64,000 nt of DNA from Haloglomus salinum (GTDB taxonomy: Archaea > Halobacteriota > Halobacteria > Halobacteriales > Haloarculaceae). The DNA lies in assembly GCF_024298825.1 (NCBI RefSeq), contig NZ_CP101153.1:2232001-2296000 (forward strand), written 5' to 3'. How positions within the stretch are numbered: the first letter of the stretch is position 1; each line of letters starts with the position of its first letter. The notes under the pieces were generated by a model. It was not told the origin of the DNA. It searched no databases and saw only the letters and a program-made list of their open reading frames with translations. Of the stretch, positions 41,418 to 49,062 are shown in pieces. Both the position numbers and the translations under genes were made by a program.

Positions 41418-42494
41418 ATGAAGTACGTCGTCACCATCCAGCACCCCGGCCACGTCCACTTCTTCAGGCACGCCATCCGCGAGCTGGAGGACGCGGGCCA
41501 CGAGGTCCACGTCTTCTGCAAGGACCTGGAGGTGGTCTGTGACCTGCTCGAGGAGTACGGGCTGGCGTACGAGGCCCTCGCGGGCGACCGCGGGAGCCTG
41601 CTCAACCTCGCGGTGACCCAGCTCACCTACGAGGCGCGGCTGCTGCGCCGTGCGCGGGCCATCGACCCGGACGTGATGACCGCCATCGGCGGCACCGCCG
41701 TCGCACACGTCGCGCCGCTCGTCGGGGCCCGCTCGGTCGTCTTCACCGACACCGAGCACGCGCCCGGCAACCGGGTCACGTTCCCGTTCGCCGACGAGGT
41801 GTGGACGCCCGAGTGCTACCACGGCGACGTGCCCGACGAGCACCACACCTACCCGGGCTACCACGAACTCGCCTACCTCCACCCGGACCGCTTCGAGCCG
41901 GACCCCGCGGTCGTGGCGGCGGCCGGCCTCGACCCGGACGACCGGTTCGTCGTCCTCCGCCTGACCGCGTGGGACGCCTCGCACGACGTGGGGCAGGGCG
42001 GCTTCGAGGACATGGCCGACGCCGTCGAGCGCCTCGAGGCAACGGGCGCGGAGGTGCTCGTGACGAGCGAGGTGGACCTCCCGCCCGACCTCGAGGACCG
42101 CCGCGCCAGCGTCGCACCCCACCGGATGCACCACCTGCTCGCCGCCGCCGACCTGTTCGTCGGCGAGGGGGCGACGATGGCCGTCGAGAGCGCCGTCCTC
42201 GGCACCCCGGCGGTCTACGTGAACACCCTGCGGATGGGCTACACGGACGAGGTGGAGGCCCGCTACGGCCTCCTCTACAACTGCCAGGGCTCGTTCCGGC
42301 ACCAGCGCGCCCTCTCGACCGCCGAGCGCATCCTCGCCGGCGAGGAGGGCGGTGACTGGGCCGACCGCCGCGAGGCTCTACTCGCCGACACGGTCGACAC
42401 CACCGAGGTCGTCCTGGCCGCACTGCGCGACGAGACACCGCCGACCGGCGCCGGGACCGACTCCACGGCGACGGTCGCCCCCGCCGATGACTGA
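41418..42494 (+). CDS. DUF354 GT-B-like protein (epimerase/transferase-like)
   Basis: 358 residues. MKYVVTIQHPGHVHFFRHAI, then ELEDAGHEVHVFCKD and a late ADLFVGEGATMAVESAVLGTPAVYVN show the DUF354 pattern: a GT-B/UDP-GlcNAc 2-epimerase fold with the nucleotide-binding end. Members sit in archaeal and bacterial glycan loci. In this operon it might be the 2-epimerase (WbpI role) that would turn the product into the manno form, or a transferase; sequence alone does not decide. It is 32 nt after the dehydrogenase and overlaps the GT4 gene by 8 nt. Confidence 0.8.
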   Translation: MKYVVTIQHPGHVHFFRHAIRELEDAGHEVHVFCKDLEVVCDLLEEYGLAYEALAGDRGSLLNLAVTQLTYEARLLRRARAIDPDVMTAIGGTAVAHVAPLVGARSVVFTDTEHAPGNRVTFPFADEVWTPECYHGDVPDEHHTYPGYHELAYLHPDRFEPDPAVVAAAGLDPDDRFVVLRLTAWDASHDVGQGGFEDMADAVERLEATGAEVLVTSEVDLPPDLEDRRASVAPHRMHHLLAAADLFVGEGATMAVESAVLGTPAVYVNTLRMGYTDEVEARYGLLYNCQGSFRHQRALSTAERILAGEEGGDWADRREALLADTVDTTEVVLAALRDETPPTGAGTDSTATVAPADD

Positions 42495-43761
42495 CCCCGA
42501 CGACCCCCCGTCACTGACGGGGAGCGAGTGGTCTCGGTCCGGGGTGCCGGTGGCGCTCCGTGGCCCCGCCGTCGGCGACCGTGACCGGACCGACGACGGT
42601 GGCGACGCCGGCGACCGCGCCAGCCCCGATGTGGACGGTATCCCCCTCGCGGGGACGCCACTCCTCCGGGACGGCGGACAGCGCCCGGCGTCGGTCCCGG
42701 CTCCGGACGCGTCCGGCGGCGCGGGCGACACTCCGGATGGTGCCGCGGCCGACACTGGCGACGACACCCCGGACGGCACCGCAGGGACGGCCCCGGCGGC
42801 CAACACGACCGCCGACACCCCCGACGACGACCTCCGGGAGGCCGTCTCCGGCCTGCGCGTCCTGCAGCTGACGAGTTCGCGCCGGTCGTTCTTCGAGAAG
42901 CAGGTCGAGGGGCTGGAGGCCCTGGGCATCGAGTGCGAGACGGTCTCGGTCCCGACCCGTGACGGGCGCGAACGGGGCCGGGGCCCTCGCGAGTACCTCG
43001 CGTTCGCGCTCCGGACGCTGGGGCGTGGGCTGGAGGAGTTCGACCTCGTCCACGCCAACTACGGGATGCTCGGGCCGCTCGCGCTCGCCCAGCCGACCCG
43101 CCCGGTGGTGCTGACGCTCTGGGGCTCGGACCTGCAGGGCCCGGGCTGGCTCTCGCGGACCAGCCGGCTCTCGGCCCGCTTCGCCGACCGGACGGTCGTC
43201 CCGTGGCCGTCGATGGCCGCGGACCTCGACACCGACCACGACCTCGTCCCGTTCGGCGTGGACACGGACCTGTTCCGGCCCATCCCTCAGGACGCGGCCC
43301 GCGACCACCTGGGCTGGGCCCCCGACGAGCGCGTCGTGCTGTTCCCCTACGCCCCCGACCGGCCGGTGAAGAACCACCCACTGGCCGAGCGCGTGGTCGA
43401 GCAGGTCCCCGACGCCACCCTCCGGACCGTCTCGGGCGTCGACTACGAGGCGATGCCGTACTACATGGCGGCGAGCGACGCGCTGCTCGTGACCTCCGAC
43501 CGCGAGAGCGGGCCGATGGTGGTCCGGGAGGCCGCCGCCTGCAACCTCCCGGTCGTCTCCCGCGATGTCGGCTTCGCCGCCGACGCCCTCGACGGGGTCG
43601 CCAACTGCGCCATCGCCGAGGGTGAGGCCGGCCTCGCGGCCGCCCTCGAACGCGTCCTCGACGCCGACGGCCGCTCGGACGGCCGCGCGACGGTCGACGA
43701 ACTGGGTATCGACGAGACCGCACGCCACCTCGCGCAGGTGTACCGGTCGGTGCTGGACTGA
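42487..43761 (+). CDS. GT4-family glycosyltransferase with disordered N-terminal extension
   Basis: 424 residues. The first ~115 are Gly/Asp/Pro/Ala-rich and probably disordered. The GT-B fold begins at LRVLQLTSSRRSFFEKQVEG. Later motifs: LWGSDLQGPGWLSR, VPFGVDTDLFRP, LFPYAPDRPVKNHPLAE and SDRESGPMVVREAAACNLPVVSRDVG (E-x7-E type donor site). Last gene of the nucleotide-sugar operon; likely adds the diamino-uronic sugar or a neighbouring residue (inference). The ATG at 42487 lies in the end of the DUF354 gene. An internal start after the disordered part cannot be excluded. Confidence 0.85.
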   Translation: MTDPDDPPSLTGSEWSRSGVPVALRGPAVGDRDRTDDGGDAGDRASPDVDGIPLAGTPLLRDGGQRPASVPAPDASGGAGDTPDGAAADTGDDTPDGTAGTAPAANTTADTPDDDLREAVSGLRVLQLTSSRRSFFEKQVEGLEALGIECETVSVPTRDGRERGRGPREYLAFALRTLGRGLEEFDLVHANYGMLGPLALAQPTRPVVLTLWGSDLQGPGWLSRTSRLSARFADRTVVPWPSMAADLDTDHDLVPFGVDTDLFRPIPQDAARDHLGWAPDERVVLFPYAPDRPVKNHPLAERVVEQVPDATLRTVSGVDYEAMPYYMAASDALLVTSDRESGPMVVREAAACNLPVVSRDVGFAADALDGVANCAIAEGEAGLAAALERVLDADGRSDGRATVDELGIDETARHLAQVYRSVLD

Positions 43762-43793
43762 GCGCCCCGGTCCTGGTCCCCCGTCCCGCTCCA

Positions 43794-43832
43794 CGATTTT
43801 AGATTTCTGAGTGATATTCTTGGGAAATATCT
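43794..43832 (+). terminator. AT-rich inverted repeat after the nucleotide-sugar operon
   Basis: GATTTTAGATTTC is followed by GATATT-N7-AATATC (43813-43831), giving a weak hairpin in a T-rich stretch 33-71 nt after the last stop codon of the operon. AAATATC recurs at 43846. A plausible terminator but not proven. Confidence 0.35.
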
Positions 43833-43907
43833 TCCTTTCGCCGGAAATATCGACATTTCGTCATATCTGTTGGCGGGGTGGCCCCGTGGTACGGTTTCGA
43901 GAGGGCC

Positions 43908-43922
43908 TTACGCGGTCGCTAA
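43908..43922 (+). promoter_or_regulatory. 15-bp palindromic promoter element (GT2 gene)
   Basis: TTACGCGGTCGCTAA followed by CGCTCC, 63 nt upstream of the leader ATG at 43985. Position 12 is C instead of A/G. Confidence 0.5.
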
Positions 43923-43984
43923 CGCTCCGCTCTCGCAGATTGTCTATCTCATAGTAAACTCGTTGTACCCTCCACGGGGACGTG

Positions 43985-44068
43985 ATGACTCACGTCTCGC
44001 TGACGATGGGCGTGCCGGGTCGGTCCGGCGTCGTCCACCCGGCGGCAGGGGGTGTCGACCGTGTATAG
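43985..44068 (+). CDS. Possible 27-residue leader ORF overlapping the GT2 start
   Basis: ATG at 43985 opens MTHVSLTMGVPGRSGVV and ends at TAG 44066-44068, overlapping the GTG of the glycosyltransferase by 8 nt. It starts MTH like the ORFs at 39363 and 46754, and like them is preceded by a palindrome at 63-69 nt. Leader peptide or chance frame. Confidence 0.4.
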   Translation: MTHVSLTMGVPGRSGVVHPAAGGVDRV

Positions 44069-45074
44069 GGACCACACCGTCGGTGTGGTCGTCCCGGCGT
44101 ACAACGAGGAGACGCTGGTCGGTCGGGTGGTGGAGACGATGCCCGAGTTCGTCGACCGCGTCTACCTCGTCGACGACGCCTCGACCGACGACACCTGGGC
44201 GGAGATCAACGACGCCGTCGCGACCGCTCGCGAGGCGGAGGCCCTCGACGACGGCTCCATCCACGGCGCGTTCGACGAACGCTGGGTCCCCATCCAGCAC
44301 GACGACAACCAGGGCGTCGGCGGGGCCATCCTCACCGGCTACCGGCGCGCGCTCGCCGACGACATCGACGCGACGGCGGTGATGGCCGGCGACGCGCAGA
44401 TGGACCCCGACGTGCTGCCGCGCCTGCTCGACCCCGTGGTCGAGGGCGAGGCCGAGTACGTGAAGGCCAGCCGCTTGCTCCGCCGCGAGGACTGGACGGG
44501 GATGCCGCCGTTCCGCCTGTTCGGGAACCTCATGCTGACCGGGCTGACCCGCATCTCGAGTGGCTACTGGCGGATGACCGACCCGCAGAACGGCTACACC
44601 GTCATCTCCCAGCACGCGCTGACGGAGCTGGACCTCGATACGCTGTACGAGGACTACGGCTTCGCGAACGACCTGCTCGTCCGGCTCAACGCCCACGGGA
44701 TGCCCATCGCCGACGTCGAGACCCCCTCCGAGTTCTTCTACGAGGACGAGGAGTGGGACAGCCACATCGACCTGAAGACGTTCGTCCCGAAGACCTCCGT
44801 GCTGTTGCTTCGGAACTTCTTCTGGCGGCTCCGGCGCGACGGTGGGCCCGGCCCGGTCCGGTCGTTCCTCGCGCTGTACGCCGTCGGCGCGGTCGGCGTG
44901 GTGGTGGCGCTCGTGCTGTTGCTCTCGAGCGTCGTGGCCCCCGCGGGTGATTCCCTCGACGGCTCCCCGTCGCTGCTGGTGGCCGGTGGCCTCTCACTCC
45001 TGCTCGGGTTCGCCCTCGACCTCGGCTCGAACGCGGGGCTGCACACGCGGGTGTACGCCGGGGCCGACGAGTGA
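44061..45074 (+). CDS. GT2-family glycosyltransferase with C-terminal membrane anchor
   Basis: 337 residues. GT-A fold: YRDHTVGVVVPAYNEE, VYLVDDASTDDTW, GVGGAILTGYRRAL, AVMAGDAQMDPDVL (DxD-like metal site), then DPQNGYTVISQ and DLLVRLNAHG. Two TM helices at the C-terminus (about 275-330). This is the dolichyl-phosphate-mannose/glucose synthase-like architecture, moving a sugar from a nucleotide to a polyprenyl phosphate at the membrane. I prefer the GTG at 44061 (MYRDHTV) because the SD-like GCAGGGGG is about 9 nt upstream; a GTG at 44052 adds three residues. Confidence 0.88.
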   Translation: MYRDHTVGVVVPAYNEETLVGRVVETMPEFVDRVYLVDDASTDDTWAEINDAVATAREAEALDDGSIHGAFDERWVPIQHDDNQGVGGAILTGYRRALADDIDATAVMAGDAQMDPDVLPRLLDPVVEGEAEYVKASRLLRREDWTGMPPFRLFGNLMLTGLTRISSGYWRMTDPQNGYTVISQHALTELDLDTLYEDYGFANDLLVRLNAHGMPIADVETPSEFFYEDEEWDSHIDLKTFVPKTSVLLLRNFFWRLRRDGGPGPVRSFLALYAVGAVGVVVALVLLLSSVVAPAGDSLDGSPSLLVAGGLSLLLGFALDLGSNAGLHTRVYAGADE

Positions 45075-45283
45075 GTCGCTGTCTACGCACGCTGCGCCCG
45101 ACGGCCGACCGGTACTCGATGTCTCGTCCAGTCCTGTCGCGCCCTTCGGTTCAGGTGGGGTCCGGCATCGTCCCGAACAGCGACGCTATGCACGGTCTAA
45201 GGGCGTCTCGGGCCGTGCAACGGAGTGAAACAGGTGACAACAATCTCGGTCGTTTGTATGCCTCTGTTGCCAACGGTGGGTCG

Positions 45284-45904
45284 ATGACAGCGACACGCGA
45301 TGGCGCTCCCCCGGCGGAGCCGGCCGCCGAGGAGGAATCGGGGCCGCCGTCGGCCCCCGCTGGTACGTCGCCGCCCGGACTCTCGGCCGACGAGTTCTTC
45401 CACGCACTCCAGGAGGAACGTCGCCGGTACGCGCTTCGGTGCCTGCTGGACCACGAGGGGCCGGTCGAGGTCGACCGGCTCGCCGAATGGGTCGCCAGCC
45501 GGGAGCACGGGCAGGACCACGGCGGCCCGTCGGCCGAGGCGTGCCAGCGGACGTACCTCTCGCTCTATCAGTGCCATCTCCCCAAGCTGGACAGCCTCGG
45601 CCTCGTCGACTACGACCAGTCGAACGAGACCGTGACGCCGACCGTGACGGCCGACCACTTCGCGCCCTACCTCGGCGCCCCAGTTCCGGGCGACGAGCAC
45701 GATGCCACTCCGGACGAGCCTCCTGCTGGCGGTGGGTGGTCCCGGGCGCTCGTGGGCGCGAACGCCCTTGGCGTCGGCCTGCTGGCGCTCGCGTGGTTCG
45801 GCCCCGTCGCCGCGCTCGCGGTCTCTTTCCGCGTCGCGGCGGCCGCCGTCCTCGCCATCCACACGGCACTGACGGCTGTCCTGGTCATCGACCGCGGACT
45901 CTGA
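45284..45904 (+). CDS. DUF7344 winged helix with C-terminal membrane anchor
   Basis: 206 residues. After a Pro/Ala/Glu-rich N-terminus comes the DUF7344 domain (FFHALQEERRRYALRCLLDHEGPVEVDRLAEWVASRE, here split: RRRYALRCLL and VEVDRLAEWV; then YLSLYQCHLPKLDSLGLVDYD). Two hydrophobic helices occur at about 155-200. It is thus a membrane-tethered version of the proteins at 4840 and 6032. It lies 22 nt upstream of another membrane-tethered winged helix, so the two may form one signalling unit (inference). ATG chosen; no 15-bp palindrome upstream. Confidence 0.8.
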   Translation: MTATRDGAPPAEPAAEEESGPPSAPAGTSPPGLSADEFFHALQEERRRYALRCLLDHEGPVEVDRLAEWVASREHGQDHGGPSAEACQRTYLSLYQCHLPKLDSLGLVDYDQSNETVTPTVTADHFAPYLGAPVPGDEHDATPDEPPAGGGWSRALVGANALGVGLLALAWFGPVAALAVSFRVAAAAVLAIHTALTAVLVIDRGL

Positions 45905-45926
45905 CCCAGCGATTCATCCTGTAGCT

Positions 45927-46418
45927 ATGACATTCACGACCACCACCCAGCCGACAGCCACGCTCGCCCCCTCGGAACCCGGGGTTATCGCCCGCCCCTC
46001 GTTCGCCGTCCTCGGGACCGGTGTCGGTGAGCTCCAGCTGGCGTTCACCTTCCCACTGCTCGGGCTGTTCCTCGTCGGGGTCGCGGCCGTCCTCGCGTTG
46101 CTCACCAGCGTTCGCGACTGGCTGTCCGATGCCGTGGCCGCCACGAGAGTCGCCGACCGCCTGTCCGACGACGAGCCCGAATCGACGGCCGGCATCCCGT
46201 CGGCGGCGCGGCTCTCCGAGGAGGAGCAGTTCGTGGTGGACCTGCTGCGGCGAAACGAGGGTCGCATCCGGCAGTCGAACATCGTGGAGCTGTCGGACTG
46301 GTCGAAATCGAAGGTGAGCCGCCTCCTCTCGACGATGGAGGCGGAGGGCTACATCGAGAAGGTCGCCGTCGGGCGCGAGAACATCATCGTCCTGCCCGGC
46401 GAGGAGCCGGAGCGGTAG
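45927..46418 (+). CDS. Membrane-anchored winged-helix protein (DUF7343-like)
   Basis: 163 residues. A Thr/Ala-rich N-terminus, one TM helix at about 37-60 (FTFPLLGLFLVGVAAVLALL), a linker, then a winged helix at about 95-160: EEQFVVDLLRRNEGRIRQSNIV, LSDWSKSKVSRLLSTMEAEG, GRENIIVLPGEEPE. The helix-turn-helix (WSKxxVSRxLSxMExxG) is the same type as at the C-terminus of the protein at 7002. A one-component membrane regulator with little outside the cell. Confidence 0.82.
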   Translation: MTFTTTTQPTATLAPSEPGVIARPSFAVLGTGVGELQLAFTFPLLGLFLVGVAAVLALLTSVRDWLSDAVAATRVADRLSDDEPESTAGIPSAARLSEEEQFVVDLLRRNEGRIRQSNIVELSDWSKSKVSRLLSTMEAEGYIEKVAVGRENIIVLPGEEPER

Positions 46419-46555
46419 CCGTCCCCGCCCGGTCCGTCCCGGCGGTGCTCACCGGTACTTGCACGACCCCCACCGGGTCCGTCACGGCGGGGATGTCGAT
46501 ACGGTGACGACCCACGCCGGCCGCTTATCGTCTGACAAATCGGTTGTCGCGGCGA

Positions 46556-46570
46556 TTATTACGCTCGTAA
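46556..46570 (+). promoter_or_regulatory. 15-bp palindromic element (distal, glmS region)
   Basis: TTATTACGCTCGTAA, within a longer near-palindrome ATTACG-CT-CGTAAT. It is 115 nt upstream of the second site at 46671. Confidence 0.45.
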
Positions 46571-46670
46571 TAGCCGCCGACCGGCGGGAACGCGTGTGCA
46601 AACCGCGGTATTACGGCTATACTGTCATCCGTACTCCCTCCGGCCCCGGATGCTGACGCGGTCGGTCCGC

Positions 46671-46685
46671 TTACCCGGCCGATAG
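46671..46685 (+). promoter_or_regulatory. 15-bp palindromic promoter element (glmS)
   Basis: TTACCCGGCCGATAG followed by TAATGG. It is 69 nt upstream of the leader ATG at 46754 and 170 nt upstream of glmS. Confidence 0.55.
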
Positions 46686-46753
46686 TAATGGAACGTACTG
46701 CTCATTGGATGGTCACGGAGAGACGGACCCCCCGGCTCCGTGTGATTCGACCA

Positions 46754-46852
46754 ATGACCCACCAGATACCTGCGACCCGGTTCCGACGTCCCCGATCGCC
46801 CGACGACCACGGCACGCCCGCCGTCAGCCCTGCCGGCCAGCGAGGGGGCTGA
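46754..46852 (+). CDS. Possible 32-residue leader ORF before glmS
   Basis: ATG at 46754 opens MTHQIPATRFRRPRSPDDHG and ends TGA, 2 nt before the glmS ATG (TGACCATG, as at 39479-39484). It is basic, Pro/Arg-rich, with no domain. GAGGGGG at the end of the ORF can act as the glmS ribosome-binding site. Confidence 0.4.
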   Translation: MTHQIPATRFRRPRSPDDHGTPAVSPAGQRGG

Positions 46853-46854
46853 CC

Positions 46855-48669
46855 ATGTGTGGCATCATCGGCTGCGTGGGAACCGAAGACACCGCGTACC
46901 GCCTCGTCTCCGGGCTGGAGAACCTGGAGTACCGCGGCTACGACTCGGCCGGCATCGCCGTCCGGAACGGGCAGGACATCCGGGTCGAGAAGAACGCCGG
47001 GAAGGTCACCGAGCTGAAGCACGCCATCGTCGACGACGTCCCGCGCGGACAGCTCGGCATCGGCCACACCCGCTGGTCGACCCACGGCGCCCCGACCGAC
47101 GAGAACGCCCACCCGCACACGGGCGAGACGGGCGAGGTCGCGGTCGTCCACAACGGCATCATCGAGAACTACGACGAGCTCCGCGAGGAACTCGAGGCCG
47201 AGGGCCGCGAGTTCACCAGCGAGACGGACACGGAGGTCGTCCCGCACCTCATCGAGCGCTACCAGGCAGCGACCGAGGACCTGACGGGTGCCTTCGAGCG
47301 TGCCGTCGACGACATCGCCGGGAGCTACGCCATCGTCGCGGTCGCCGAGTCCGCGGACCGCATCCTCGCGGCCCGCGAGGACTCCCCGCTCGTCGTCGGC
47401 TTCGACGACGACGCCACCTACATCGCGAGCGACGTGCCCGCTTTCCTCGAGCACACCGACGAGGTCGCCTACCTGCAGGACGGCGACACGGCGATGCTGT
47501 CGGCCGACGGCCTCCGCGTGACCGACGCGGACGGCGACGAGGTCCAGCGCGAGCGCGAGGTCGTCGAGTGGGACGCCGAGGAGACCGGCAAGGGCCAGTA
47601 CGACCACTTCATGCACAAGGAGATCGACACCCAGCCCGAGGCCATCACCAACGCGCTGCAGGGCCGTGTCGACGACGGCGACGTCTCGCTCGAGAACTTC
47701 CCGCCGGGGACGTTCGAGGGCGTCGCGGCCGTCCAGTTCGTCGCCTGCGGGACCTCCTACCACGCCGGGCTCTACGCCGCCCGCCTGCTCAACAAGGCGG
47801 GCGTCCCGGCCAACGCCTACCGCGCCAGCGAGTACGCCAGCGGTGACATCCCCGCGACCGGGGACACGCTGGTCGTCGCGGTCACCCAGAGCGGGGAGAC
47901 CGCCGACACGCTCAGTGCGCTCCGGAAGGCCCAGGATATGGGCGCGCGCACGACGACCGTTACGAACGTCGTCGGGTCGACCGCGGCCCGCGAGGTGGAG
48001 ACGCCGCTGTACATCCGCGCCGGTCCCGAGATCGGGGTCGCCGCGACGAAGACGTTCTCCTCGCAGGTCACGACGCTCGCGCTCCTGTCCGAGCGCATCA
48101 TCGACGACGTCGAGCCCGGGACGCCCCGCGAGGACCGCGCGTCCTACCTCGAGTCGCTCCAGCGCCTCCCCGACCAGATCGGCGAGGTGCTCGGCACCTC
48201 CGAGGCCGAGCGCGTCTGCCGCAACCACGTCCACAAGGAGGCGTACTTCTTCATCGGCCAGGGCGTCGCCTGCCCGGTCGCGAAGGAGGGCGCGCTGAAG
48301 TTCAAGGAGATCACCTACGAGCACGCCGAGGGCTTCGCGGCGGGCGAACTGAAGCACGGGCCGCTCGCGCTCGTCACGCCCGACACCGTCGTCTTCGCCG
48401 TCTTCACCGGCGGGGAGCGCGACGAGAAGACCCTCAACAACGCCAAGGAGGTCCAGGCCCGTGGTGCCGACATCGTCGCCATCGCGCCGGAGGGCGTCGA
48501 CGTCTCGGCGTGCACCGACGAGGTGCTCCGGGTTCCGGAGACGGACTCGGACCTGACGAGTCTCCTCACGAACGTCCAGCTCCAGCTGCTCTCGTACCAC
48601 TCGGCCGATATGCTCAACCGCGAGATCGACCAGCCGCGCAACCTCGCGAAGAGCGTCACGGTCGAGTGA
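46855..48669 (+). CDS. glmS: Glutamine-fructose-6-phosphate aminotransferase (isomerizing)
   Basis: 604 residues, the normal length. It begins MCGIIGCVG with the catalytic Cys1 (after Met removal), and continues RGYDSAGIA, GHTRWSTHG, NGIIENYDELR. Two SIS domains follow (FVACGTSYHAG and VTQSGETADT; FIGQGVACPVAKEGALKFKE) and the protein ends PRNLAKSVTVE, the conserved C-terminus. It makes glucosamine-6-phosphate from fructose-6-phosphate and glutamine, the first step towards UDP-GlcNAc. It can therefore feed the UDP-GlcNAc(3NAc)A operon. The start is certain because Met-Cys is required; the longer in-frame extension upstream is not coding. Confidence 0.97.
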   Translation: MCGIIGCVGTEDTAYRLVSGLENLEYRGYDSAGIAVRNGQDIRVEKNAGKVTELKHAIVDDVPRGQLGIGHTRWSTHGAPTDENAHPHTGETGEVAVVHNGIIENYDELREELEAEGREFTSETDTEVVPHLIERYQAATEDLTGAFERAVDDIAGSYAIVAVAESADRILAAREDSPLVVGFDDDATYIASDVPAFLEHTDEVAYLQDGDTAMLSADGLRVTDADGDEVQREREVVEWDAEETGKGQYDHFMHKEIDTQPEAITNALQGRVDDGDVSLENFPPGTFEGVAAVQFVACGTSYHAGLYAARLLNKAGVPANAYRASEYASGDIPATGDTLVVAVTQSGETADTLSALRKAQDMGARTTTVTNVVGSTAAREVETPLYIRAGPEIGVAATKTFSSQVTTLALLSERIIDDVEPGTPREDRASYLESLQRLPDQIGEVLGTSEAERVCRNHVHKEAYFFIGQGVACPVAKEGALKFKEITYEHAEGFAAGELKHGPLALVTPDTVVFAVFTGGERDEKTLNNAKEVQARGADIVAIAPEGVDVSACTDEVLRVPETDSDLTSLLTNVQLQLLSYHSADMLNREIDQPRNLAKSVTVE

Positions 48670-49062
48670 CACTTCCCGGGGCCTCCGTCTCGCGAACGAC
48701 GAGCCCGGCTTCGTCTGCGATTTCGACCGACCACTGTACGGCCGATAGCCGCGGCATCGTCGCCCGCCGATGCTACTTTCCGCCCGGTCGGCGCCGCACC
48801 GTCGCTGGCCGATGACAGGCCGCGACTGCAGACCAGCCTTCCGACATCTAGCGCTATCGCCACTCTAAGCATCTCCTGAAACTGTTGTCGCGAGATAATC
48901 GGTCCGATAGCTTCGGGGGCGAACTCGTTCCCACGAGAGCGTCCGAATCTGCGCAATCGGGTGCCGGCGGTCGATTGTGGAACTTACACCGCCTGTAAGT
49001 TCGTGAACTGGTCTGAACGGCCGCTGTCGTTGATAGGGCTGTATGGCCCCACCGGCTGATGC
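48670..49062. other. Intergenic region before the repeat protein
   Basis: About 390 bases with no supported gene; the only strong element is the long palindrome at 48980-49002. Confidence 0.5.
48980..49002 (+). promoter_or_regulatory. Perfect 9-bp inverted repeat containing the 15-bp element (acidic repeat protein)
   Basis: GAACTTACA (48980-48988) and TGTAAGTTC (48994-49002) are exact inverted copies around CCGCC. The 15-bp core TTACACCGCCTGTAA is 48984-48998, 65 nt upstream of the ATG at 49063. The best palindrome of the set. Confidence 0.7.
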
